Positions 1 through 7,426 of a stretch of DNA of 10,881 nucleotides are shown one piece after another. The notes below the pieces were generated by a model. That model ran no database searches, was not told the origin of the DNA, and worked only from the letters and a program-made list of their open reading frames with translations. The position numbers and the translations under genes are program-made. This DNA comes from a bacterium. Lineage in GTDB: Bacteria; Planctomycetota; JACOTG01; JAUIME01. The number at the start of each line of letters is the position of its first letter. The stretch's first letter is position 1. The stretch is from the NCBI GenBank assembly GCA_030433195.1, contig JAUIME010000110.1, positions 1-10,881 on the forward strand, read 5' to 3'.

Positions 1-3000
1 CTTCGAACTGCATCCAGCGGTCATCGGGGTATCCGGGATCGCCGGTCACTTCGATCGAGCTCGTATACGTCGTGCCGTCGACCGTGAGCGCGATGCCGTA
101 GCTGCCGGACTCGACGGGGCGGCCGCGCCGCTGGAATCGACGTCCGCCACGACCTTCGCGGGCGGGAGGCGACTCGAGGCGCAGGTCCCATGCAACGTGG
201 TGCAGGCCCGCTTCGCTCGGTGCGTCGAGCGTTCGGATCGCTCGCCCGTCGTGGCCGACGATCTCGAGGCGAACGGCGCGCGCGTTGCTTCCGAGCGAGT
301 ACGCGATCACCGCTTCTTCTGCCGGGTTCTCACCCTTGAAAGCGCGCAGCGTGCCGCCGCGCGAGGGCATCGAACGCCAACGCACTGCGGGCTTCGGCTC
401 GTAGAGCTTGACGCGTTCGTTCATCGCTTCGGCGGAGAGCTGTCGAAGGGTCGAGACGTCGAGGATCCAGAGGCTTCGGCCGTGGGTTGCCGCCACGAGT
501 TCCCCCGAGGTCGGATGGAGCTCGAAGTCGTGGACGGCGACGGTCGGCAAGTTGGTGTTGAGCGACGTCCAGGTCTCGCCGCGGTCGATCGACACCCACG
601 CCGAGAACTCGCAGCCGAGATAGAGCACGTTCGGGTTCTCCAGATCTTCGCGGATCTCACGCGTCGTTCCCGCCGCGGTGGGGAGGTTGCTGCGAATCGA
701 TCGCCACGATTTGCCGTAGTCTTCCGAGACGTAGACGTGCGGTTCGTCGTCGTCGGATCGGTGGCCGTCGAGCGTGACGTAGACGCGGCCGGCTTCGGCG
801 CGGGACGCCTCGATCGAGCTCACCCATCGCCGTTCCGGAACGAGCTCGGCGAGCGACGTCGTCTTGGGCGCCGCGGATCCGGCATCGTCGGCTAGGGCGG
901 CGCTTTCGCGCTTGGCCTCGAAATCCATCGAGAAGCCCATCGCGGCGGCCGAGGCCGAGCCCTTGATCGAGTCACCCGAGAGCTTGCCCTTGAAGTCGAG
1001 AGACATCATGTCGTTCGAGGCGACGAACGTGACCGTTTCACCGTCTTCGGCGATCGAGACGTCGGCGATGTCGCTCTCGCCGTATTCGGATTCGAACGAT
1101 CCGACCCACGCTCCTTCGTCATCGCGTCGGAACGAGATCGTGATCTCGCCTTGACCCTCGGGGATCATCTCGGCCATGACGCGGCCTTTCCACGTGCCCG
1201 AGAGCGGATCGGCGGCAGCCTTGTCGCCGGCGGATTCCGCATCGGGTGAGGAGGGCGCCGAGGAACCCGACTCGCCTTCGGCCGCCGCGGCGCGCGGAGC
1301 GCCCGGGCGACCTCGCTCGCCGGCGTCGCGCGGGCCGCGTCGGCGAGCGCCTTCCGGTCCGCCTCCGGCTCGTTCGCCACGGGCGGCCTCGGGGCGTGCG
1401 CCCTCGCCTCCGGGGCGACCGCCTCGGCGGCCCCGCCCGCGTCTCCGACCTTCGTCGTCGGACGCTTCTTCGGCGGCGGGCGAGTAGAGGTCCTGCCACG
1501 TCGCGCCGTTGTCACGCGTGCCGAACAGCGCGCCGTCGTCGGTGCCGACGTAGAGGACCTTCGCGTCGCGCGGAGATTCGGCGAGTGCGGTCGCGCTGCC
1601 GCGATCGGACGCCGTGATCTCCGGAGAGATGGCCTCGATGTTGTTGCCGCGGTCCAGCGACCGGAAGACGTGGTTGCCGGCCGCGTAGTAGATCTTCGTG
1701 TTGTGATGCGAGAGCAGGAACGGCGTGTTCCAGTTGAAGCGGTAGCGCGTACCTCGAGGAGCTCGCGGTCGCAGGAAGCCGCGTTCGCCGGTCACGAGAT
1801 GCATGCGCCCGAGCGATCCGTTCTGGCTCTCCGAGTAGACGAGATTCGGGTCGTCGCGATCGACCGCGCAGACGAAGCCGTCTCCGCCTCCGACGCGGAA
1901 CCAGTCTTCGTTCGCGGGACCCGAGTCGTTGCGCGTGACGCTCGGTCCGCCCCACGATCCGTTGTCTTGCAGGCCGCCGTACACGCGATAGTCGCGCGTC
2001 GCATCGGTCGTGACGCGGTAGAACTGCCCGATCGCGACGTGGTTGTGGTGGTCCCAGTGGTCCATGCGGCTGTAGGTGACGTAGATGCCGCCGTCGTTGC
2101 CGAGAATCATGCGACGCCCGTCGGCCGGGTCGATCCACAACGCGTGATGGTCGACGTGGACCCCGCCGTTGCCGCCGTCGCTCGTAAAGGTCTCGCCACC
2201 GTCCTTCGATCGGTAGAGCTGCGTGCCGAGAACGTAGAGGTAGGAGTCGTCCGACGGATCGACTCGGATTTGGCTGTAGTACATCGGGCGCGGGTTCAGC
2301 GAGTTGATGCGCTTCCACGTGAGTCCCGCATCGTCGGAGCGATAGATGCCGCCATACTCGAACCCGTCTTCGCCTTGCTGATCCTGGACGTTCTCGCGTT
2401 GGCCTCCGAGGCCGATGCTGAAGGGGCCTTCTTCGACTTCACGCTGGTCGCGCTCTTCCGCTTCTTCTTCGGTCTGCTCTTCGGTCTCTTCCTCTTGTGC
2501 GGTCGTCTCGTCGGCCGATTCCTCCGGAGCCTCGACGTTGCGCGATCCGGGCGCCGGCTTCACGGGCTTGCCGCTCTCGACCTGAACCGAGGAGTCTTCC
2601 TTGTTCTTCGCCGCGGGTTGCGCCGGAGGCGCGGCTTCTTCGCCGGCGGGAGCTTCGGTGCTTTCGTCCGCCGCAGGATCGTCGGTGCCCGAGGCCTCTT
2701 CGGATGCTTCCTCCTCGGACGCTTCTTCCGCGGCTTCCTCCGACGCTTCGTCGGTCGACTCTTCGGCCGCTTCGGCGGGGGGCGCTTCTTCACCCTCGGG
2801 CTGATCTTCCTTCTCTTCGGGGCGTTGCGTGAACGTCACGTCGATCGACTCGACTTCGCCGTCGCGGACGACTTCGAAGCGCACCGTCGCTCCGGCTCGA
2901 TACTTCCTCACGACCGACACGAACCGCGAGTACGACAAGATCGCGTCGTTCTCGATGCGGATGACGACGTCGCCGACCTCGAGGCCCGCCTTGGCGGCCG

Positions 3001-4027
3001 GCCCCTCGGCTTCGACCTCGGTGATCCGCGCGCCGAAGTTGCCGGCGTTTTCCCCCGACACGCCGACGAAAGCCGTGTCTTCCGGAATCTGCGTGATGCG
3101 TTCGGATTCGACGACCGCGAAGATCACGTTCGGCTCGCTCGCGTACCAGTCGATGCCGATGCGCCCCAGCGTGCGCGTCGGGAGCCCGTCGGTCAGCTTC
3201 TGCCACGTCGCGCCGCCGTCGGTCGTGCGATGCAGGCCGCTGCCGGCTCCCCACTTCTTCATGGGGTCGTTCGTATCGAAGCCGTCGCGCTGTCGTTCGT
3301 AGGTCGCCACGACCATCGTCTCGGGATCGTCGGGCTTCATCTTGACGTCGATGATGCCCGTCTTGTCGTCGAGGTAGAGGACTTTCTCCCAGGTGTCACC
3401 GCCGTCGGTCGTCTTGAACAGACCGCGCTGTTCGTTGGTTCCCCACAGCCGACCGAGAGCGCCGACGTACACGACGTCGGGGTTCTCCGGATGGATCGCG
3501 ATGCGTCCGATCTGGAAGGTCTCGTCGAGTCCCTTGTGTTCCCATGTGTCGCCGCCGTCGACGGACTTGTAGACACCGTTGCCCCACGAGACGCTGTTGC
3601 GCGGGTTCGCTTCGCCGGTGCCGACCCAAAGAATGTTCGAGTCGGACGGCGCGACCTGCACGTCGCCGATCGCAGAGGTCGGATAGTCCTCGAACTGGTG
3701 TTCGTAGTCGATGCCGTTGTTCGTCGTCTTGAGGAGCCCGCCGCCCGCGGTGCCGATCCAATACTTGCTGGAGTCGTCGTGCGCGACCGCGATCGAAGTG
3801 ATGCGTCCGCCCATGTTGGCCGGTCCGATGCTGCGCCACTGCATCGACTTCAACCACGAGTCGGGAAGCAGCGGTTCGATCTCGGGCTCGCTCGCGGTTT
3901 CGTCGGCGGCCACCTCGGGGGATTCGGTCGTCTCTTGGACCAAGAGCGCCCACGCGATGGCGGGGTCGAGGGCGAGCAAGAAGGTCAGCATCGTGACCCA
4001 CAGATTCGTCGAGAAACGACTCTTCAT
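1..4027 (-). CDS. Exported BNR/VPS10-type beta-propeller protein with inserted PDZ domain (3' end outside window)
   Basis: A single open frame runs from ATG 4027 off the left edge, giving 1342 residues without a stop. GGAG at 4036-4039, 8 bases upstream, supports this start. The N-terminus (MKSRFSTNLWVTMLTFLLAL...) is a signal peptide ending near residues 25-30. The mature protein opens with the WRSIGPANMGGRI signature of large bacterial sortilin/VPS10-like BNR proteins. Asp-box motifs (S-x-D-x-G-x-T-W type) lie at residues 154-162, 205-213, 267-275, 563-571, 606-614, about 789-796 (degenerate), 836-844, 1100-1108 and 1145-1153. A PDZ domain (about 317-403, with core GPAAKAGLEVGDVVIRI) and a Glu/Ala-rich linker (about 404-534) interrupt the propeller. 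An Arg/Gly/Glu-rich linker (about 857-940) and a beta-rich insert (about 943-1041) follow. A FlgD/Ig-like module (about 1250-1333) closes the visible part. The family is often labelled glycosyl hydrolase, but no catalytic residue is identifiable. An extracytoplasmic binding or scaffold role is inferred; substrate is unknown. Confidence 0.88.
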   Translation of the reverse strand, partial: MKSRFSTNLWVTMLTFLLALDPAIAWALLVQETTESPEVAADETASEPEIEPLLPDSWLKSMQWRSIGPANMGGRITSIAVAHDDSSKYWIGTAGGGLLKTTNNGIDYEHQFEDYPTSAIGDVQVAPSDSNILWVGTGEANPRNSVSWGNGVYKSVDGGDTWEHKGLDETFQIGRIAIHPENPDVVYVGALGRLWGTNEQRGLFKTTDGGDTWEKVLYLDDKTGIIDVKMKPDDPETMVVATYERQRDGFDTNDPMKKWGAGSGLHRTTDGGATWQKLTDGLPTRTLGRIGIDWYASEPNVIFAVVESERITQIPEDTAFVGVSGENAGNFGARITEVEAEGPAAKAGLEVGDVVIRIENDAILSYSRFVSVVRKYRAGATVRFEVVRDGEVESIDVTFTQRPEEKEDQPEGEEAPPAEAAEESTDEASEEAAEEASEEEASEEASGTDDPAADESTEAPAGEEAAPPAQPAAKNKEDSSVQVESGKPVKPAPGSRNVEAPEESADETTAQEEETEEQTEEEAEERDQREVEEGPFSIGLGGQRENVQDQQGEDGFEYGGIYRSDDAGLTWKRINSLNPRPMYYSQIRVDPSDDSYLYVLGTQLYRSKDGGETFTSDGGNGGVHVDHHALWIDPADGRRMILGNDGGIYVTYSRMDHWDHHNHVAIGQFYRVTTDATRDYRVYGGLQDNGSWGGPSVTRNDSGPANEDWFRVGGGDGFVCAVDRDDPNLVYSESQNGSLGRMHLVTGERGFLRPRAPRGTRYRFNWNTPFLLSHHNTKIYYAAGNHVFRSLDRGNNIEAISPEITASDRGSATALAESPRDAKVLYVGTDDGALFGTRDNGATWQDLYSPAAEEASDDEGRRRGRGRRGGRPGGEGARPEAARGERAGGGPEGARRRGPRDAGERGRPGAPRAAAAEGESGSSAPSSPDAESAGDKAAADPLSGTWKGRVMAEMIPEGQGEITISFRRDDEGAWVGSFESEYGESDIADVSIAEDGETVTFVASNDMMSLDFKGKLSGDSIKGSASAAAMGFSMDFEAKRESAALADDAGSAAPKTTSLAELVPERRWVSSIEASRAEAGRVYVTLDGHRSDDDEPHVYVSEDYGKSWRSIRSNLPTAAGTTREIREDLENPNVLYLGCEFSAWVSIDRGETWTSLNTNLPTVAVHDFELHPTSGELVAATHGRSLWILDVSTLRQLSAEAMNERVKLYEPKPAVRWRSMPSRGGTLRAFKGENPAEEAVIAYSLGSNARAVRLEIVGHDGRAIRTLDAPSEAGLHHVAWDLRLESPPAREGRGGRRFQRRGRPVESGSYGIALTVDGTTYTSSIEVTGDPGYPDDRWMQFE

Positions 4028-4035
4028 GGCGGTGA

Positions 4036-4039
4036 CTCC
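4036..4039 (-). promoter_or_regulatory. Ribosome binding site of the BNR-PDZ gene
   Basis: GGAG on the minus strand sits 8 bases before ATG 4027. It fixes the start immediately ahead of the signal peptide. Confidence 0.65.
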
Positions 4040-4098
4040 GTACGGGGCAATTCGAGGGATTCCGGCGAGAGAGGGATCCGGCAGCCGGGAACGGGCCG

Positions 4099-4127
4099 AC
4101 TGTATCGGAGCCGTCACCGGGCCGCAA
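4099..4127 (-). promoter_or_regulatory. Candidate sigma-70-type promoter of the BNR-PDZ gene
   Basis: On the minus strand TTGCGG (4122-4127) is followed after 17 bases by TACAGT (4099-4104). Spacing is ideal and each hexamer matches consensus moderately. Transcription would start near 4092 and leave a leader of about 65 bases. The site lies between the MATE stop and the BNR start, so the two minus-strand genes need not be one operon. Matches this good can arise by chance in 250 bases. Confidence 0.35.
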
Positions 4128-4276
4128 CGGGCTTCCGGTCTTTGACGACTCTTGTTTACGCGATGCGGGAGCGAGAGATCCCGGCACCTGGAAGATCGAC
4201 GTCCGGATGCGTTCAGATTGAGAAAAAACAGCGCGGTTCGTTGGGATTCCGTCGGAGGCCGATGCGCGAGTCCCGG

Positions 4277-5662
4277 CTAAGCGAGGTGGGAGGGCCCGCG
4301 CCACGTGACCCAACCCGCGAGCAGGACGGCGACGATGCCGAGGCCCGCCGCGAGTCCCCACCAGATCCCCGCGAGCCCGAGGCCGAGCGGATTGGCGAGC
4401 GTCCAACCGAGCGGCAGCGCGAACGCGTAGAAGCCGACGAGGTTGATGACCGCCGCAGGCCGCGTGGTTCCGATCCCGCGGAGGATTCCCGCGCCGACGC
4501 ACTGCACCCCGTCGAACAGTTGGAACGCGGCGGCGATGGGGAGGACCGACGCCGCGAGAGCGATCACGGATACGTCGTCTGTGAAGACCTGCGGCAGGAC
4601 GTGTCGGAACACGACGAACGCAACCGCCGCGATCGTCATGACGGCGCCACCCGCCCCGAGTGCGATGAAGGCGGCCTTCTGCGCGCGACGTCTTCGATCG
4701 GCGCCGATGAGGTTCCCGACGCGCGTCGCCGCGGCGATCGAGATGCCGACGGGCATCATGAAGGAGAGAGACGACAAACGCAGCACGATGATGTGCGCGG
4801 CGAGCGGGATCTTGCCGAGGCCGCCCGCAAGCATGCCCGATGCGTTGAAGGCCCAGATCTCGAGCCCGAACTGCAGACCGATCGGGATTCCGTAGCGGAG
4901 GATCGTGCGCAGTCCGTTCGCATCGAACGCGGCACGGCTCCACGGGACCCAAGCGTCACGATGCAATCCGCGCGCGACGACCCAGCCGGCGAGTCCGAGC
5001 GCGAGCACCGTTCGCGACAGCCCCGTCGCGATCGCCGAGCCGCGAATGCCGAGCGCCGGGCAACCGAGGTTCCCGTAGATGAGCGCCCAGTTGAACACGA
5101 CGTTCGCGAGGTTCGCGACGAGGATCGCGACGAGTGGCGCGAACATCTTCTCTCGGCCTTGCAGGTAGTGGCGAAGCGCGACGAAGACGAGGTACGGCGC
5201 GATCCCGAACACCTGCGCGCTCGTGTATCGTCCCGCGTCGGCGGCGAGAGCCGGATCTTGCCCGAAGAACACCAGGGCGGGTTCGGCGACGTACCACAGA
5301 GCGGCGACGGGAATCGACACCAGCACGGAGAGGACGAGCGCGCGCTGCAGCGCGAGCCCCGAAGTCGCACCGTCGCCTCGCCCGTGCGCCTGCGTCACCA
5401 AGGGGTCGATCCCCATGATGATGCCTTGCGCGATGATGAGGGTTCCGAACGCCCAGAGATCGCCGAGCGCGACGGCCGCGAGCGCGTGGGCCCCGAGCCG
5501 GCCGACCATCGCCGTGTCGACGAGACCCATGGTCAGCATCGCGACCTGGCTCACGACCATCGGCGCCGCGAGTCGTCCGAGCATCGAGAGCTCGCTGCGG
5601 ACGATCGTGCGCAACTCGATGTCCGCGTCGGGGTCGAGCGGCTTCGGCGAGGTCTCGGACAT
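4277..5662 (-). CDS. MATE-family (NorM-like) multidrug/cation antiporter
   Basis: A 461-residue polytopic inner-membrane protein, the usual MATE length (about 450-480), expected to form 12 transmembrane helices in two six-helix bundles. MATE transporters export cationic drugs and other organics in exchange for Na+ or H+. Recognisable family features in order are: TM1 motif GLVDTAMVGRLG with D49; the loop motif TQAHGRGDG (90-98); GIRGSAIATGLSR (205-217), closing the first half; LQFGLEIWAFNASG with E268 (263-276), the TM7 region; ATRVGNLIGA (312-321); and LFDGVQCVGAGILRGIGTTRP (382-402) with D384, matching the conserved D-x-x-Q...LRG segment. The frame stays open upstream to 5839, but I chose ATG 5662 because GGAG lies 7 bases before it and the residues beyond are not membrane-protein-like. 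It is divergent from the kinase operon and lies upstream of the BNR gene on the same strand with a 249-base gap. Substrate cannot be predicted. Confidence 0.93.
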   Translation of the reverse strand: MSETSPKPLDPDADIELRTIVRSELSMLGRLAAPMVVSQVAMLTMGLVDTAMVGRLGAHALAAVALGDLWAFGTLIIAQGIIMGIDPLVTQAHGRGDGATSGLALQRALVLSVLVSIPVAALWYVAEPALVFFGQDPALAADAGRYTSAQVFGIAPYLVFVALRHYLQGREKMFAPLVAILVANLANVVFNWALIYGNLGCPALGIRGSAIATGLSRTVLALGLAGWVVARGLHRDAWVPWSRAAFDANGLRTILRYGIPIGLQFGLEIWAFNASGMLAGGLGKIPLAAHIIVLRLSSLSFMMPVGISIAAATRVGNLIGADRRRRAQKAAFIALGAGGAVMTIAAVAFVVFRHVLPQVFTDDVSVIALAASVLPIAAAFQLFDGVQCVGAGILRGIGTTRPAAVINLVGFYAFALPLGWTLANPLGLGLAGIWWGLAAGLGIVAVLLAGWVTWRGPSHLA

Positions 5663-5669
5663 GACGGGG

Positions 5670-5673
5670 CTCC
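5670..5673 (-). promoter_or_regulatory. Ribosome binding site that decides the MATE start
   Basis: GGAG on the minus strand lies 7 bases before ATG 5662. It selects this start over an in-frame start near 5839 that would add 59 Arg/Ser-rich residues and run into the divergent kinase promoter region. Confidence 0.65.
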
Positions 5674-5686
5674 GGGAGGAGCGCGC

Positions 5687-5695
5687 TTTGTAGCA
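5687..5695 (-). promoter_or_regulatory. Candidate extended -10 element for the MATE gene
   Basis: The minus strand reads TGCTACAAA, a TG-n extended -10 with hexamer TACAAA (5687-5692). No convincing -35 lies 16-18 bases upstream. The leader would be about 20 bases. The shape resembles the TGCTAGACT ahead of hflK. Confidence 0.25.
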
Positions 5696-5726
5696 AACGC
5701 GATCGTGTCGCTCGGGCGCTTTTTCT

Positions 5727-5754
5727 TTGGAGATCGAAGGTGAATGGCTACACT
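5727..5754 (+). promoter_or_regulatory. Candidate promoter of the kinase-receiver operon
   Basis: TTGGAG (5727-5732) and TACACT (5749-5754) are separated by 16 bases on the plus strand. Transcription would begin near 5761, giving a leader of about 80 bases to ATG 5842. It is divergent from the MATE -10 candidate, with about 55 bases between the two hexamers, so one regulator bound here could influence both directions. Confidence 0.35.
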
Positions 5755-5831
5755 GCGGCGACCGCTCGCGGCCGAACCCCGATAGAACGGCGGATCGTGA
5801 CCACGAGGACTCGATTCTGCGGACGGCAATT

Positions 5832-5835
5832 GGAG
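5832..5835 (+). promoter_or_regulatory. Ribosome binding site that decides the kinase start
   Basis: GGAG lies 6 bases before ATG 5842. An in-frame GTG at 5740 would add 34 residues with no PAS character and would overlap the candidate promoter, so 5842 is preferred. Confidence 0.65.
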
Positions 5836-5841
5836 ACACCC

Positions 5842-6972
5842 ATGCGCGACGATACGTTGCAGGGTGACAAGGGAATCGATGTCGCCGATCTCTATCGGAC
5901 GATCATCGAAGCCGCCCCGATGGCGGTCGTGATGGTCGACGGATCGGGCGCGATCGTCCTGCTGAACGGCGAGGCCGAGCGAGTGTTCGCCTACCGCCGC
6001 GAAGACCTTCTCGGGAAGCGCGTCGAGACGCTGCTTCCGGAACGAGACCGCGTGACCCACGAGGGCGAACGCCGCGAGTTCCTGCGCAAACCCGAGGGGC
6101 GCATGATGGGGGTGGGCCGCGATCTGTTCGCGCGACGAGGCGATGGAAGCGAGATCCCCGTCGAGGTGGGACTGCGTCCGATCGAGACCGAAGCCGGTTT
6201 GTTCGTCTTGGCGACGGTCGTCGACATCAGCGAGCGCAAGGCGCTCGAGCAAGAGCGCCGTCGCGCTTCGCAAGAGCTCGAACGCATCAACGAAGATCTC
6301 GAGAACTTCGTCTTCGTGGCCTCCCACGACTTGCGCTCGCCGCTGCGTGCCATCGACAATCTCACCGAATGGGTGCTCGAGGATGCCGGCGCTTCGCTCG
6401 ATGGCGAATCGAAGGAACGTCTCGAGAGCATTCGTCACCGGATCGAGCGCATGAACTCGTTGCTCGACGGCCTCTTGCTCTTCTCGCGCGCCGGTCTGCA
6501 GCGGGGTCAGACGACGCGGGTCGACGTCGGAGGGCTCGTACGCCGAGCCGTCGAGATGCTCGACGTGCCTCCGGGTTTCGTCATCGAGATCGAGGGCGAG
6601 TTTCCGGAAATCGAGACGTTGGAGTCGCCGCTCGAGTGTTGCTTTCGCAACCTGGTGATGAATGCGATCCAACACCACGACCGCGACGAAGGCAGGGTGA
6701 GTCTACGTTGCGAAGATCGCGGCGAGCGATTCTTGTTTACGGTCGAAGATGACGGCCCGGGGATCGATCCCGAGTTTGCGGAGCGGATCTTCAAGGCGCT
6801 TCAGACCGTGGGACCGCGCAGTAACTCCGAGACGGGCGGGATGGGGCTCGCGATCATCCGACGAATCGTGAACACGTACGGGGGCTCGGTTCGTGTCGCG
6901 CAAGAAAGTGGACGTGGCGCGCGATTCTTGTTGGAATGGCCGAGGCGTATCACGCTCGGAGAGACCCCATGA
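5842..6972 (+). CDS. Soluble PAS-domain sensor histidine kinase
   Basis: A 376-residue cytoplasmic two-component kinase without transmembrane segments. A PAS domain spans about residues 12-130 and ends in the PAC-type VVDISERK. A charged helix (about 131-156) leads into the HisKA dimerisation domain, with H-box FVASHDLRSPLRAI and H162 as the predicted autophosphorylated histidine. The HATPase domain shows the N-box FRNLVMNAIQHHD (N270, N274), the G1 box DDGPGI (303-308), the F-box region EFAERIF and the G2 box TGGMGLAI (331-338). All catalytic boxes are intact. The H-box style (F-x-x-VASHDLR-x-PLR) is that of phytochrome-like and related soluble kinases that pair with stand-alone Rcp1-like receivers, as found here. 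In the PAS domain H73 and R93 lie 20 residues apart, matching the spacing of the FixL heme ligand H200 and distal R220. A heme or gas-sensing role is therefore possible, but this is inference. The stop overlaps the receiver start (ATGA), implying translational coupling. Confidence 0.94.
   Translation: MRDDTLQGDKGIDVADLYRTIIEAAPMAVVMVDGSGAIVLLNGEAERVFAYRREDLLGKRVETLLPERDRVTHEGERREFLRKPEGRMMGVGRDLFARRGDGSEIPVEVGLRPIETEAGLFVLATVVDISERKALEQERRRASQELERINEDLENFVFVASHDLRSPLRAIDNLTEWVLEDAGASLDGESKERLESIRHRIERMNSLLDGLLLFSRAGLQRGQTTRVDVGGLVRRAVEMLDVPPGFVIEIEGEFPEIETLESPLECCFRNLVMNAIQHHDRDEGRVSLRCEDRGERFLFTVEDDGPGIDPEFAERIFKALQTVGPRSNSETGGMGLAIIRRIVNTYGGSVRVAQESGRGARFLLEWPRRITLGETP
6958..6961 (+). promoter_or_regulatory. 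Ribosome binding site of the receiver gene inside the kinase 3' end
   Basis: GGAG lies 7 bases before ATG 6969, within the last codons of the kinase. It favours this start over an in-frame ATG at 6936 and fits coupled translation. Confidence 0.6.
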
Positions 6973-7418
6973 AGTTCGACATGAAACAGAAGGCGGCGAC
7001 GATCCTCATCGTCGATGACGACGAAATCGACGTGGAGGCGCTCCGCCGCGCGCTACGGCGGGCCAAGGTCGAGAACCCGACCGAGGTGGCGCACGACGGT
7101 CTGGCCGCTCTCGAATGCCTGCGCGGAAATGACGAGTCGCCGCCGCTGCGCAAGCCGTACGTCATCCTGCTCGACATCAACATGCCGCGTATGGACGGGT
7201 TCGAGTTCTTGAGCGTGATCCGCAACGACGAGTCGCTGCGGGACTCGGTGGTCTTCATGTTTTCGACCTCGGCGGATCCTCGTGACATCGAGCGCGCTTA
7301 CAAGGAACATTCGGCGAGCGGTTACATCGTCAAGCAGAACGCGGGCAGGGGTTTCCAGGGGCTCGTCGGCATGATCGACCGCTACTGCAGCGTCGTCCAC
7401 CTGCCGCACGACAACTGA
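6969..7418 (+). CDS. Single-domain response regulator, Rcp1-like receiver
   Basis: A 149-residue CheY-like protein made of one receiver domain and no DNA-binding or enzymatic output. Conserved positions visible are the acidic pocket D16/D17 in ILIVDDDE, the phosphoacceptor D69 in ILLDINMPRMDGFEF, the Ser/Thr switch at about S99-T100 in FMFSTSADP, and K122 in GYIVKQN. The insert after the third helix (about residues 53-62, GNDESPPLRK) is typical of Rcp1-type receivers that work with phytochrome-like or other soluble kinases. It starts within the kinase stop codon (ATGA), so it is almost certainly the direct phosphotransfer partner of that kinase. With no output domain it must act by protein-protein contact, as a phosphorelay intermediate, or as a phosphate sink. 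The downstream target is not apparent in this window. An upstream in-frame ATG at 6936 is unlikely because it would overlap the kinase by 37 bases and has weaker spacing. Confidence 0.93.
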   Translation: MKFDMKQKAATILIVDDDEIDVEALRRALRRAKVENPTEVAHDGLAALECLRGNDESPPLRKPYVILLDINMPRMDGFEFLSVIRNDESLRDSVVFMFSTSADPRDIERAYKEHSASGYIVKQNAGRGFQGLVGMIDRYCSVVHLPHDN

Positions 7419-7426
7419 GGTCCTGC

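Noticed and set aside
4223..4262. Possible terminator of the MATE gene: a six-T run (minus strand) after a small TCGG/CCGA hairpin
   Set aside because: The 4-bp hairpin with a 3-base loop ends more than 20 bases before the T-run, and no stable stem abuts the run.
3396..4952. A 518-codon minus-strand open frame spanning the end of the MATE gene and the start of the BNR gene
   Set aside because: It is out of frame with both recognised proteins, crosses their intergenic region and gives an Arg-rich sequence with no family features.
1670..5743. A 4-kb uninterrupted open frame on the plus strand, antisense to both the BNR-PDZ and MATE genes
   Set aside because: Its translation is Arg/Asp/Val-rich without domains or a ribosome binding site. 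The opposite strand holds two well-recognised proteins, and high GC with few stop-like codons explains the long antisense frame.
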